Notes: generated by a model not told the origin, from the letters alone. A DNA stretch of 26,005 nucleotides from Lachnoclostridium sp. UBA1434 (GCA_002329645.1 DCTS01000015.1:44123-70127); one strand, 5' to 3'; counted from the first letter of the stretch, positions 15,205 through 23,513 are shown. Translations and numbers: made by a program.

Positions 15205-16095
15205 ATGGATAATTATCTTCTTGATATAATAAAAAGGACAACCGAATACATTGAAGATCATTTGCTTGAGGCCTTAAACCTGGATAACATCTCGGAGAAT
15301 GTGAATTTATCCAAGTTCCATCTGTTAAGGATATGGAAGGGCGCTACCTCTACCGGTCTTATGGAATATGTTCGCAGAAGAAGGATTGCCGTGTCCCTCG
15401 GGGATCTGATGAATAACCGCAACAGCATAGAGTTTATCTCTTCAAAATATTCCTTTGGCTGTGAGCGTACATATAACCGTATATTCAAGGACGAGTATAA
15501 TACAACCCCGGCAAAATGGCGCCGCAATCCCTGTCCCCTTAATATTCTTGACCGCTTCAATGCGGACTTTATGTTCAGTGCCGGTGAAGGCCTTATGTTC
15601 TTTCGTTCCATTACGGTGCTCCCTGCATTTTCAATAGCAGGGATAGAATATAAGCTTGATTTACGAGAAGATAAGAACAACCGGATTACTGCCGGGTACG
15701 CCGCTGATTTTTTCTACAACAAGCGCCCTGAGGTCATTAATCCGGTTGAGAAGGATATATATGTAGGTTTTACTGCTTTCACTGATAATAAACAGCTTTT
15801 TGCCCTTTATCAGCCCTCTGTCAAGATTAGCTCTAACAGCATTATAGCTCCTTATATGAAGGTTAGGCATATCAAGCCGCATAAGTACGGTGTATTCACT
15901 TACATGGGCCCCCACCGCCCTGAGGAAATATCCCTGAAGAAGCTTGAGGCACTTCTCAATTATGTAAGCAGCACGTGGATGCCGACTGTTGAATTCAACC
16001 TTACGGAGAATTTCAGGATTGAGTTTATCGACTACTCCCGGTGCAACAAGCAGTACTGTGAATGTGATATTTATTTTCCCATAGCTGCTCTGTAA
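15205..16095 (+). CDS. AraC-family regulator with GyrI-like effector domain (first copy)
   Basis: A 296-residue regulator. The N-terminal ~110 residues are a two-helix-turn-helix AraC DNA-binding domain (LDNISENVNLSKFHLLRIWK; second motif ending FKDEYNTTPAKW). The C-terminal part (about 130-296) resembles the GyrI/Rob small-molecule-binding domain, with VFTYMGPHRPEE and the closing YCECDIYFPIAAL. Ribosome site GGAGG lies 5 bases before the ATG. TATAAT at 15182-15187 is suspiciously close to the ribosome site, so the true promoter is unsure. AraC/GyrI proteins usually sense hydrophobic compounds and control efflux or detoxification. It is divergent from the nucleotidyltransferase/uvrA-like pair and only 4 bases from the convergent esterase. 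Sister copy at 17483-18370. Confidence 0.9.
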   Translation: MDNYLLDIIKRTTEYIEDHLLEALNLDNISENVNLSKFHLLRIWKGATSTGLMEYVRRRRIAVSLGDLMNNRNSIEFISSKYSFGCERTYNRIFKDEYNTTPAKWRRNPCPLNILDRFNADFMFSAGEGLMFFRSITVLPAFSIAGIEYKLDLREDKNNRITAGYAADFFYNKRPEVINPVEKDIYVGFTAFTDNKQLFALYQPSVKISSNSIIAPYMKVRHIKPHKYGVFTYMGPHRPEEISLKKLEALLNYVSSTWMPTVEFNLTENFRIEFIDYSRCNKQYCECDIYFPIAAL

Positions 16096-16099
16096 ATTA

Positions 16100-17383
16100 T
16101 TATTGTTCTACCCCTGTCCAGGCTTCGCTGAAGAATGGAACAAAATATTCTTCCACATAGCCGGAGGGTATGTTGTGGCCAATCTGGAGCGGCACCATGG
16201 TATGTTCAATGTTTTTTACGGTCATTATCTCATCAATAAGCCTGCAGCCCTTAGGTATCCATGTATAATAATCCTTCTCTCCGTATATAATCGTTATTTT
16301 ATTAAGCGGTGAATTAAGAGAAAGATAGTTGTCCACCTTTTCAGCCACATGTCCAAAGCCGTCAAGCCATTTATCGCATATTGCATTGTCCTCCTCAGAG
16401 CCGTCTAAAGCCGGTATATCACCCAACGCCTCCGCTTCCGGATTGGGAGCAAAGGTCCTTGCATATGCTTCAAGAAACGGCTTGTCATATTTCCATGTTT
16501 CATAAGCCTCATTAAGCCCATCATCCCGTAATAGTCCCGGGCCTAACGACAGTACGTTTTTAAATATATCAGGATATTTGAAAGCAAGATTAATGGAAGC
16601 ATACCCTCCCATTGAGAAGCCTGCCGTGCCCCTGGCCTCCGCTTTTGCAATTGTCCTGAAATTAGCATCTATAAAAGGCACTATCTCATTTATTACATGC
16701 CCCTCCCAGTCTCCAGTAACCGAAGAACTGCTCCAAAAGGAAAAGTATGATCCTGTCGTCTTGCCGTCCAATCCTACAACGATAAACTCACTGTTTCCTT
16801 CCTCCTGCATTGAGGATGAGAATTTATTCTTATTGTTCGATACAAAATACGGCGATTCGGAAAATCCGTGGAACCAATATACAACGGGATAGCTTTTTTC
16901 CGAGGTATAGTAGCCGGGCGGCAGATAAATAACTATATTCTTTTTAGGATCACTGCCGTCCTTTGCCTCACTTAACAGGCGGGATGTAAAGCTTATGCTT
17001 ATACATTGCACCTGATTCTGCTTTGCTTTTTCCAATTCCTTAAGCTCGTCTGCCCTGACAATCTCTATAGCATCCTTATTGTCCTCATTCTTACCCACTG
17101 CATTGCTCTCTTCATTTGTTTCTGCAGTGGTCTCTGCAGTGGTCTCTTCATTGTTCTCTGCAGTGGTCTCTGCATTGTTCTCTGCAGCGGTCTCTTCATT
17201 AGTATCTGTATTGGTATCTGCATTAGTTTCTGCATTGCTCTCTTCGCTGATCACTTTCTTGTTATCCTCCTTCTTGTCTGTTCCTTTATTTGCTGCAATA
17301 TCATTCTCATCTTTATTACCTGCACATCCCACCAGGCATAGGCTTAAAAGCAATCCTGCCGCCAGTATGTATATCTTACTCAC
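16100..17383 (-). CDS. Lipoprotein alpha/beta-hydrolase esterase (esterase D/feruloyl-esterase type)
   Basis: A 427-residue secreted lipoprotein. GTG start at 17383 with CAGGAG 8 bases upstream. A signal peptide with lipobox LVGC predicts Cys20 as the acylated residue. A low-complexity linker (about 25-100) rich in ETN/ETTAEN repeats follows. The catalytic domain from about residue 125 has PGYYTSEKSYPVVYWFHGF, the nucleophile elbow GFSMGG, and a C-terminal His in IGHNIPSGY, like the putative-esterase family of xylan/feruloyl esterases and S-formylglutathione hydrolases. It is held on the outer face of the membrane, where it may hydrolyse plant-wall or other esters; the substrate is not readable. 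It is convergent with the first AraC gene and divergent from the second. Confidence 0.85.
   Translation of the reverse strand: MSKIYILAAGLLLSLCLVGCAGNKDENDIAANKGTDKKEDNKKVISEESNAETNADTNTDTNEETAAENNAETTAENNEETTAETTAETNEESNAVGKNEDNKDAIEIVRADELKELEKAKQNQVQCISISFTSRLLSEAKDGSDPKKNIVIYLPPGYYTSEKSYPVVYWFHGFSESPYFVSNNKNKFSSSMQEEGNSEFIVVGLDGKTTGSYFSFWSSSSVTGDWEGHVINEIVPFIDANFRTIAKAEARGTAGFSMGGYASINLAFKYPDIFKNVLSLGPGLLRDDGLNEAYETWKYDKPFLEAYARTFAPNPEAEALGDIPALDGSEEDNAICDKWLDGFGHVAEKVDNYLSLNSPLNKITIIYGEKDYYTWIPKGCRLIDEIMTVKNIEHTMVPLQIGHNIPSGYVEEYFVPFFSEAWTGVEQ
17098..17240. repeat. Minisatellite-like coding repeat in the esterase linker
   Basis: Imperfect units related to CTCTGCAGTGGT and CTCTTCATTGTT recur through this stretch on the + strand, encoding the ETTAEN/ETNADTN linker on the minus strand. 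Such tracts tend to vary in length by slippage without disturbing the frame when units are multiples of three. Confidence 0.6.
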
Positions 17384-17400
17384 AATATCAACTCCTGTAA

Positions 17401-17429
17401 TTTACAACAGTTTTGGATTATTGTATAAT
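17401..17429 (+). promoter_or_regulatory. Promoter of the second AraC/GyrI regulator
   Basis: TTTACA (17401-17406), 17-base spacer, TATAAT (17424-17429), with an AAAGGAG ribosome site at about 17469 before ATG 17483. A near-consensus vegetative promoter. Confidence 0.65.
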
Positions 17430-17482
17430 AAACAGAAAGGAATAAATGAACATTTATTGCTATTATTAAAGGAGATTGCTTT

Positions 17483-18370
17483 ATGTGCAGCAGTCAGCTT
17501 AAGGCTGTGGAAAAGGCGGTTGAAGCTATTGAGATGAATATTGACAAGCCCTTTGGACTGGATGAGTTATCCAGAGAAGTCGGTATGTCAAAATACCATT
17601 TAATCCGTCTGTTTAAAGCTATTGCCAATAAATCTCCCATGTCCTATGTCAGGGCAAGGCGCTTAAGCTTAAGCCTTTCCGATCTCTTAAATACGAATTT
17701 AAACATTCTCGATATAGCATTAAAATACCAGTTTGAATATGAGCAATCTTACATACGCGCTTTCCAGAGCCGGTTCAGGATTACTCCGGCAAAATACCGC
17801 AAAAGCAGAAGCGAAATGCCCATTGAGCAGAAAATCGACCTCCATACGCTACATGATATAGGGCAAGGCCTTGTTATTACCCCGCATATGGTCCTTCGTC
17901 CGAAGTTCTATATTCAGGGAATTCAGGATGAGATATTTCATCAAGAGAATTATGAGAAATTTACTACCAATCAAGTGGCCATGAGGTTCAGGAACGAGTA
18001 TCTTCATCTGGTTCCAAACAGGATTAATGAAAATGTCTATCTTGCTCTGATACTATATAGCAAGCAGCCTGATATCAGCAATTATTACCTGCCCGGTGTG
18101 GAAACAACGGTTCTTAACCCCGTAAAGGAACCCTTCCATGCTTATACCATACCTTCTCAGGAATATGCTGTATTTCGATATGTCGGGCTTCATTCACCAT
18201 TTGAGCTTACATATAAGACCTTGTATGACCTGTACCAATACATCGACAGCTGCTGGCAGCTGCATACGGATTTTACCCTGGCACAGTCATATCATTTTGA
18301 ACGTCTGGACCTGGATATTTGCAGTGAGAATTATTGTGAGATGGATATTTATTATCCCATTAAGAGATGA
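17483..18370 (+). CDS. AraC-family regulator with GyrI-like effector domain (second copy)
   Basis: A 295-residue protein with the same architecture as the gene at 15205-16095: an N-terminal AraC double helix-turn-helix (LDELSREVGMSKYHLIRLFK; ending FQSRFRITPAKY) and a C-terminal GyrI-like domain with VFRYVGLHSPFE and the shared ending YCEMDIYYPIKR. The ATG has a clean AAAGGAG site and a promoter 60 bases upstream. The copies share motifs but differ widely elsewhere, so any duplication is old or they arrived separately. It is divergent from the esterase, which is a plausible target. It ends 77 bases from the convergent dehydrogenase remnant. Confidence 0.9.
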   Translation: MCSSQLKAVEKAVEAIEMNIDKPFGLDELSREVGMSKYHLIRLFKAIANKSPMSYVRARRLSLSLSDLLNTNLNILDIALKYQFEYEQSYIRAFQSRFRITPAKYRKSRSEMPIEQKIDLHTLHDIGQGLVITPHMVLRPKFYIQGIQDEIFHQENYEKFTTNQVAMRFRNEYLHLVPNRINENVYLALILYSKQPDISNYYLPGVETTVLNPVKEPFHAYTIPSQEYAVFRYVGLHSPFELTYKTLYDLYQYIDSCWQLHTDFTLAQSYHFERLDLDICSENYCEMDIYYPIKR

Positions 18371-18447
18371 AAGCATTAATAATAACTTAATACTTAATAC
18401 CATGTTCTTAATTATCTAAATAAGGCAATGGAAAGATTCCATACATA

Positions 18448-18948
18448 TTACCATAATTCATCTTTGTGAGATCTTGGTATTCTGTCGTCAATATCCCTAA
18501 TATTGTACTCCCTTGCTATTTCTGCGCTGATCAGGATCTCTCCCGTTCTATTAATGTTTTTCTTGTCATTTGCAAGTGCCGCTATACATCTGCCAATAAA
18601 TTGAGGGGATTCTGAATCGTCTAAATTTAAGCTCGGATCGTATTTTGCCGCCTCTAATATTGCCTCTGTTCTGACTAACCCGGGGTATAATGAGAATACA
18701 GGTATTCCATACTCTTTCAATTCATAGGCCATGTCCTTTGACAGTCTGTCCAAAGCAGCTTTGCAAACGCCGTATGTTACATTATTCATATAATGCCTTC
18801 CGGCATAAAATGAAATATTTACTATTAATCCATTTCTTTGATTAACCATCGATTGTGCAGCATACCAGCTGGCCACATAGTGAGATCTTAGTCCGACATC
18901 CATGCTGTCATCCCACAACGATATCGGCATATTCTCCTTTATAAGCAT
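18448..18948 (-). pseudogene. 5'-truncated short-chain dehydrogenase/reductase remnant
   Basis: The 166-residue frame covers only the C-terminal part of a DHRS1-like SDR: LWDDSMDVGLRSHYVAS, LIVNISFYAGRHY, the catalytic pair in YGVCKAA (Tyr and Lys), and SLYPGLVRTE. The whole nucleotide-binding N-terminus (the TGxxxGxG glycine motif and about 100 residues) is missing. Upstream in the same frame is a TAG within 50 bases, so the start is not simply misplaced. No ribosome site precedes the ATG at 18948; an AAAGGAG does lie just before the internal ATG six codons on. Without the coenzyme site it cannot be an active oxidoreductase. Most likely a deletion remnant beside the tRNA gene. Confidence 0.75.
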
Positions 18949-18964
18949 TGTTAACTTATCAGTC

Positions 18965-18994
18965 AGGGTACCCTAATATTTTACCATGGTAAAA
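18965..18994. promoter_or_regulatory. Two adjacent perfect palindromes, possible orphan operator
   Basis: AGGGTACCCT (18965-18974) and TTTTACCATGGTAAAA (18979-18994) sit side by side just upstream of the truncated dehydrogenase. They may be the operator of a gene whose beginning was lost. No matching regulator or promoter can be assigned. Confidence 0.35.
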
Positions 18995-19068
18995 AATACT
19001 ATATCATAAATAATGTCACCTTTGAAGAATTATTATGAATTTCTTATCTTTCCGGTCAAAAGTCCAAT

Positions 19069-19094
19069 AAAAAATGAAGTCTTACGACTTCATT
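19069..19094 (-). terminator. Terminator of the tRNA-Gln gene
   Basis: On the minus strand, a 9-bp stem AATGAAGTC/GACTTCATT with a GTAA loop is followed by TTTT, starting 9 bases after the tRNA 3' end. Confidence 0.8.
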
Positions 19095-19102
19095 CTTATC
19101 AG

Positions 19103-19174
19103 CTGGGCTACTAGGATTCGAACCTAGAGATGCTGGAGTCAGAGTCCAGTGCCTTACCGTTTGGCGATAGCCCA
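19103..19174 (-). tRNA. tRNA-Gln (anticodon CUG)
   Basis: The minus strand folds as a complete tRNA: acceptor TGGGCTA/TAGCCCA, the D-arm, anticodon arm CTGGA-CTCTGAC-TCCAG with anticodon CTG, and T-arm CTAGG-TTCGAAT-CCTAG. The U1-A72 pair and G73 discriminator fit glutamine identity. The 3' CCA is not encoded. It reads CAG codons. It stands alone, with its own promoter (19247-19275) and terminator, rather than in an rRNA or tRNA cluster. Confidence 0.95.
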
Positions 19175-19246
19175 ATTTATTAAGTTGTATACGGCCGACC
19201 TGCCGGATAGCCGGTTGCTTCAGGCGGTATGTCAGCCACGATTGAT

Positions 19247-19275
19247 ATTATAACGTATCATTTTTTATTTTTCAA
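19247..19275 (-). promoter_or_regulatory. Promoter of the tRNA-Gln gene
   Basis: Minus-strand TTGAAA (19270-19275), 17-base spacer, TATAAT (19247-19252), giving a 5' leader of about 65 bases before the mature tRNA. It lies just after the amidohydrolase stop. Confidence 0.7.
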
Positions 19276-19315
19276 GGTTTATTTTCATTATTTTGACCTT
19301 GATATCTTGTTTCCC

Positions 19316-20113
19316 TCAGATTCCCAGCAGATTAAGGGCGTTCCTGAAGAATATGCCATCCCTCTCATCCTCCGAAAGCTTCAGCTTACTTATGAATTCA
19401 TAGGATTCTTGCTGACCCTCCCAGGGGCAGTCGCTTGCGAACAGGATCTTATCGGCGCCGTGATTTTTTATAATCCGGCCAAGCTGTCCGGCAGGGATTT
19501 TATTCACACAGTAGCCGGTGTCAAACCATACGTTCCTTCCCACCAGATATTCTTCTACTTCATCCCATTGCTTATATCCGCCCATATGCGCAAGAACAAT
19601 CCTTGCATTGGGCTCGTCAATCTGCTTAAGCATATTTGCTGCACGCCGGGGAGGACAGTACACCGTATCCGGAAGCCCTATATCAATTCCTGCATGAAGT
19701 GATACGATAAGTCCCAGCTCCGAGGCGTAGCGGATTATTCGCACCATCTTCTCATCATCCACATAGGTTTCCTGATAATCGGGGTGCAGCTTTATTCCGG
19801 AAAGCCCAAGGCTCTTAACGGTGTTAAGGTTATCTATGTAGTCATCGGTATCCGGATGGACCCCGCCAAAGGATATTATACCGTCCTTACCGTTAATCTC
19901 CGCCGCAAAGCGGTTAATTGTATCAAACTGTGAAGGCCTTGTCATTACCGGCAGCACTACGGATATGTCAATATGGTTGTCCTTCATGGATTTTTTTAAG
20001 CCACTTAATGTACCGTCGGTTGCAGCCCTCACATTTCCCTGCTTCTGCAGAAAGTCCATGCTTCTTTCGGCTATGCTGTCCGGAAATATATGAGTGTGGA
20101 AATCTATGATCAT
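19316..20113 (-). CDS. Amidohydrolase-family metal-dependent hydrolase
   Basis: A 265-residue TIM-barrel hydrolase of the amidohydrolase-2 type. Metal ligands are visible in order: DFHTHIFPD (HxH at the N-terminus), KLHPDYQE, SLHAGIDIG, LAHMGGY and FASDCPW (the terminal Asp). I start at ATG 20113; the in-frame GTG at 20122 lies too close to the AAAAGGAAC site. Relatives include decarboxylases and lactonases acting on small aromatic or carboxylated compounds, and the substrate cannot be deduced here. It follows the CDF transporter gene by 116 bases in the same direction with no clear terminator between, so co-transcription is possible. Confidence 0.85.
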   Translation of the reverse strand: MIIDFHTHIFPDSIAERSMDFLQKQGNVRAATDGTLSGLKKSMKDNHIDISVVLPVMTRPSQFDTINRFAAEINGKDGIISFGGVHPDTDDYIDNLNTVKSLGLSGIKLHPDYQETYVDDEKMVRIIRYASELGLIVSLHAGIDIGLPDTVYCPPRRAANMLKQIDEPNARIVLAHMGGYKQWDEVEEYLVGRNVWFDTGYCVNKIPAGQLGRIIKNHGADKILFASDCPWEGQQESYEFISKLKLSEDERDGIFFRNALNLLGI

Positions 20114-20229
20114 TTTATACACCGTTCCTTTTAACCTGGGGATACCCTAATCTTAATCAGAGGTTTCTTTTTATTCAATAAGCATTATTTATGAATTACA
20201 GAATACTCTCATGTCTAAAGCAAGGCCTC

Positions 20230-21408
20230 TTACTTATCGGCTATGAAGCTTTTATCCAGTGTTATTACACAGTTGTATCTGGAATCCTGCTTTCGTATGT
20301 CGTCGATGATGCTTTTCATAAGCCCTTGCTCACTCTCATGGGAATAGGAATAAGGCAGTACAATGTCGAATATCAGGTCGGTATGCAGCTCCCCGTTTAA
20401 GATTCTGAAATCGTGAATGCTTGCACTGGGTTCATACTTCTTAATAATGGAAGTAACCATTTCCTTTTTCTCAAGGACCATGACATTATTCACTTCTACG
20501 GGATCCATATGGATAACAAGAAGTATATCAAGCTTCTCAAGCACGTCCCTTTCGATTCGGTCTATTGTCTCGTGTGCCTTCTCAAAATCTATGTCGTTCG
20601 GAACCTCTGCATGTATTGTAGCCATTTTATTTGACGGTCCGTAGCTGTGGATAATCAAATCATGGGTACCGACAATTCCTTCATAGCTCTCAACCATATT
20701 AGTTATAACCTCGTATGCCTCTCTGTCCACCGCCTGCCCCAGCAGCGGCTCCAGTGTACCCTTGGCAATTCTTACGCCTGCATACATGACAAAGATTGAG
20801 ACGACTAATCCCATATAGCCGTCTATCTGCCATCCGGTCAGACCTGCTATAATAGTGGAAATAATTGTGACAGATGTAATCATCACATCTCCCAGTGAAT
20901 CTGCGGCGGTAGCCATCATAACCGTGGAATTAATCCTTTTGCCCAGCTTCCGGTTAAAAAGCATCATCCATAGCTTAATAAATACTGACAGGCATAGGAC
21001 CCCTGTAAGTATAGGATTAAAGATTACCTTATCCGGATTCAGTATCTTGTCAAAGGAGTTCTTCAGCTGCGTCAGTCCAATCTGAATAATAATGAAGGAT
21101 ACCGCAAGTGCGGCAATGTATTCATACCTTCCATGTCCGAAGGGGTGCTCCTTATCCGCAGGTCTGCAGGCAAGCCTGACTCCAAAAAAACCGATTATTG
21201 AAGAAGCCGTGTCTGACAGATTGTTAAAAGCGTCCGTCATTACGGAAATACTGTTTATGAGGAAGCCCACCAGAAATTTTACCGCAAACAATACAGTATT
21301 GCATACCATTCCTACAACACTTGACAACACTCCATAGGAGGTTCTTACCCTCCGGTTGCTTACCTCGTCACTGTTCTTAACAAATAACTTTACCAGCAGC
21401 TCCGTCAA
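20230..21408 (-). CDS. Cation diffusion facilitator (CDF) transporter, probably Mn-type
   Basis: A 392-residue CDF exporter with about six membrane helices then a cytoplasmic domain. Transport-site motifs are NNLSD in helix 2 (SVMTDAFNNLSD) and DSLGD in helix 5 (AATAADSLGDVM). This NxxxD/DxxxD pair lacks the His typical of zinc CDFs and, as I recall, fits manganese exporters of the MntE type, which are also about 390 residues. The metal assignment is inferred. The start is TTG at 21408 with AAGGAG ten bases upstream; an ATG nearby is out of frame. The C-terminus has DIDFEKAHETIDRIE, the usual CDF regulatory fold, plus an extra tail. An inverted repeat lies just upstream. Confidence 0.87.
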   Translation of the reverse strand: MTELLVKLFVKNSDEVSNRRVRTSYGVLSSVVGMVCNTVLFAVKFLVGFLINSISVMTDAFNNLSDTASSIIGFFGVRLACRPADKEHPFGHGRYEYIAALAVSFIIIQIGLTQLKNSFDKILNPDKVIFNPILTGVLCLSVFIKLWMMLFNRKLGKRINSTVMMATAADSLGDVMITSVTIISTIIAGLTGWQIDGYMGLVVSIFVMYAGVRIAKGTLEPLLGQAVDREAYEVITNMVESYEGIVGTHDLIIHSYGPSNKMATIHAEVPNDIDFEKAHETIDRIERDVLEKLDILLVIHMDPVEVNNVMVLEKKEMVTSIIKKYEPSASIHDFRILNGELHTDLIFDIVLPYSYSHESEQGLMKSIIDDIRKQDSRYNCVITLDKSFIADK

Positions 21409-21440
21409 TACACATTAACTCCTTCCTGATAACACAGCTT

Positions 21441-21534
21441 AAAGGTAATTGCCAGCAACCTAAGTTGACTTTTTTAATACAAATAAGATATTGACTACTG
21501 CGCTCCAACTTAGGAATGTGCAGCAATTACCTTT
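21441..21534. repeat. Imperfect 94-base inverted repeat
   Basis: Left arm AAAGGTAATTGC (21441-21452), then CCTAAGTTG (21459-21467). Right arm CAACTTAGG (21506-21514), then GCAATTACCTTT (21523-21534). Both blocks pair perfectly (12 and 9 bp), separated by unpaired bulges, around an AT-rich loop of 38 bases. It has no T-tail on either strand, so a simple terminator is unlikely. It may be a small non-autonomous element or a structured leader of the CDF gene. A direct repeat ATTAGACACT follows at 21540-21549 and 21589-21598. Confidence 0.65.
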
Positions 21535-21625
21535 ATAATATTAGACACTACACTTTCCTTCTATAGCTATGCACTTGCCTTTAATTTAATTAGACACTTA
21601 CTTATATAATATTTATAACGCCTGA

Positions 21626-22795
21626 TTATAGTGCCAGTCTGTAGATTTTCTCAACATCGCTGCTCTTAAGGCGGACGAAGCTTCCCCTGGTATAGTTTTC
21701 ACCCAGTCCCATCTTCTCTACCAGAAGAGGTATATCCTCCTCCCTGGCTCCAAGCTCCTTAAAGTTAACCGGCATGCCTATTGAGGTTAAGAATTGCTTG
21801 AAACGCTTAATTCCTTCCTTTGCCGTCTCCTCCGGATTGGCAAAGTTCATCTGGCAGCCCCACACCCTGACGGCAAACTGGACAAAACGGTTTATGTCAT
21901 GATTATAAACATATGTCATCCAGGCAGGGAATATTACTGCAAGACCGGCCCCATGGGCAACATCATACAGGGCGGAAAGTTCATGCTCAATTCCATGGCT
22001 TGCCCAGTCCTGTTCCCGTCCTACACCAAGCAGGTTGTTGTGTGCCACCATACCTGCCCACATAATGTTAGCTCTTGCTTCATAATTATCAGGATCCTCT
22101 ATTACTCTGGGAACCTCCTTAATTATGGTAAGCAGTACCGCTTCACACATGCGGTCGGTGATTTCCACTTCCCTGGTATTGGTGAAATATCTCTCAAGTA
22201 TGTGGGCCATGATATCCACTGCTCCGCAGGCTGTCTGATATGCGGGCAGCGTCTGGGTAAGCTCAGGGTTAAGGATGGAAAATACAGGCCTTATTATATC
22301 GCCTCCTGCTCCTCTCTTAAGCATCCCTTCCTCCCTGGTTATTACCATGCTGTCCGAGCCCTCGCTTCCTGCGGCTGCTATAGTCAGCACTGTTCCTACC
22401 TTAAGGGTTTTTTCTATCCTTTTACCTTCGAAAAAGTCCCAAAAGTCGCCGTCATAGGGCACACCTGCAGCTATAGCCTTAGCGGAATCTATTACGCTTC
22501 CTCCGCCAACAGCCAGGATAAAATCTACATTTTCCTTCCTGCACAGCTCAATCCCCTTATATACCAAACCGCTTCTGGGATTAGGCTGTACTCCTCCCAG
22601 CTCCGTATATTTTATTCCTTCCTTGTCAAGGGATGCCTTAATCCTGTCTATAAGTCCGGACCTGACCACCGAACCTCCTCCGTAATGTATCAATACCTTG
22701 CTTCCGCCATATTTTTTAATATAATGACCTGCCTCATTTTCGGTCTTTTTTCCGAATACAAAAAAAGTCGGGCTGTAAAATGTGAAGTTTTTCAT
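21626..22795 (-). CDS. Iron-containing alcohol dehydrogenase (BDH/YqhD type)
   Basis: A 389-residue group III alcohol dehydrogenase, full length. It has the coenzyme-binding GGGSVIDSAKAIA, the metal-binding region CGAVDIMAHILERYF, and ASHGIEHELSALYDVAHGAGLA, which supplies the His ligands. It would reduce aldehydes to alcohols with NAD(P)H in fermentation, as the butanol dehydrogenases and YqhD do; coenzyme preference cannot be judged safely. Ribosome site AAGGAG lies 7 bases before ATG 22795. The next gene in the same direction is the CDF exporter, 217 bases away across the inverted repeat, so they are probably separate units. Confidence 0.92.
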   Translation of the reverse strand: MKNFTFYSPTFFVFGKKTENEAGHYIKKYGGSKVLIHYGGGSVVRSGLIDRIKASLDKEGIKYTELGGVQPNPRSGLVYKGIELCRKENVDFILAVGGGSVIDSAKAIAAGVPYDGDFWDFFEGKRIEKTLKVGTVLTIAAAGSEGSDSMVITREEGMLKRGAGGDIIRPVFSILNPELTQTLPAYQTACGAVDIMAHILERYFTNTREVEITDRMCEAVLLTIIKEVPRVIEDPDNYEARANIMWAGMVAHNNLLGVGREQDWASHGIEHELSALYDVAHGAGLAVIFPAWMTYVYNHDINRFVQFAVRVWGCQMNFANPEETAKEGIKRFKQFLTSIGMPVNFKELGAREEDIPLLVEKMGLGENYTRGSFVRLKSSDVEKIYRLAL

Positions 22796-23025
22796 ACTGT
22801 TTCTCCTTTCTGCTTATGTATTATGTCAGATAATTGCAAAACTCTTAAGGCGGCTTATTTGTGTAAAATAATATGGTTTCACAATTACCGGTGTTTATAT
22901 TACCTGCTAATATAATAAACGATTTACGTATATTTTTCCATGTCCTTTATTATATTTTTAAGTCGAAAAGCCATTCAGTGCATTATTAAAATATCATAAG
23001 AAGTTTTAGAATACGGCTTACTATA

Positions 23026-23055
23026 TTGACTTTGCCCCATTAACTCCATTATTAT
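23026..23055 (+). promoter_or_regulatory. Promoter of the YbjQ-family gene
   Basis: TTGACT (23026-23031), 18-base spacer, TATTAT (23050-23055), giving a leader of about 120 bases that contains the hairpin at 23122-23141. Confidence 0.55.
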
Positions 23056-23110
23056 TAGTACAATATCCGGTTTTAAACAATTTATTATTATGTAAAAGGA
23101 TATTTTAAGT

Positions 23111-23141
23111 TAAAAAATAATGCAGCAACCATCCTTGCTGC
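23111..23141 (-). terminator. Minus-strand terminator-like hairpin inside the YbjQ leader
   Basis: GCAGCAA (23122-23128) and TTGCTGC (23135-23141) form a perfect 7-bp stem with a 6-base loop. On the minus strand it is followed by ATTATTTTTTA, a plausible terminator for transcripts coming from the CPBP gene across YbjQ. On the + strand it lacks a T-run. Confidence 0.45.
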
Positions 23142-23180
23142 AGAAATTATTATTATATTAATAAGAAAGGTCGGGAGCAT

Positions 23181-23501
23181 ATGATAATTACAACAACACC
23201 CTCTGTTGAAGGCAGCCAGATTACAGAATATCTTGGTGTCGTATTCGGTGAAGTAATCTCCGGAGTTGATTTTATTAAGGACTTTGCTGCAGGTATATCC
23301 AACTTCTTCGGCGGCAGATCCGGTTCCTATGAGGAGGAATTAATACATGCAAGGGAACAGGCCATGAGAGAGATGGAGCAGCGAGCACGTTCATTAGGTG
23401 CAGATGCCGTTGTCGGTGTGGATGTGGATTATGAGGTACTTGGCAGCAATAACGGAATGCTGATGGTTACAGCATCTGGTACAGCCGTAAGATTACAGTG
23501 A
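23181..23501 (+). CDS. YbjQ/UPF0145 family protein
   Basis: A 106-residue protein matching the YbjQ (UPF0145, 'heavy-metal-binding domain') family: MIITTTPSVEGSQITEYLG at the start, the EEELIHAREQAMREMEQRA helix, ARSLGADAVVGVDVDYEVLG, and an ending MVTASGTAVRLQ. Family members form small multimeric beta/alpha structures of unclear function, and the metal-binding label is not experimentally strong. A GGGAG ribosome site precedes the ATG. It is transcribed alone and converges on the CPBP protease gene with only 12 bases between stops. Confidence 0.9.
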   Translation: MIITTTPSVEGSQITEYLGVVFGEVISGVDFIKDFAAGISNFFGGRSGSYEEELIHAREQAMREMEQRARSLGADAVVGVDVDYEVLGSNNGMLMVTASGTAVRLQ

Positions 23502-23513
23502 GCGCCGCCGGCA

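Larger units (their letters stand above)
22796..23180. other. 385-base AT-rich divergent intergenic region
   Basis: This separates the divergent alcohol dehydrogenase and YbjQ-family genes. I see a good promoter for the + strand (23026-23055), a hairpin at 23122-23141, and no convincing gene or riboswitch. The dehydrogenase must have its promoter here, but no clear -35/-10 pair stands out. Confidence 0.5.

Noticed and set aside
21794..22915. 373-codon + strand open frame opposite the alcohol dehydrogenase
   Set aside because: The minus-strand dehydrogenase motifs are complete; the + frame is low-complexity, Cys/Tyr-rich shadow translation.
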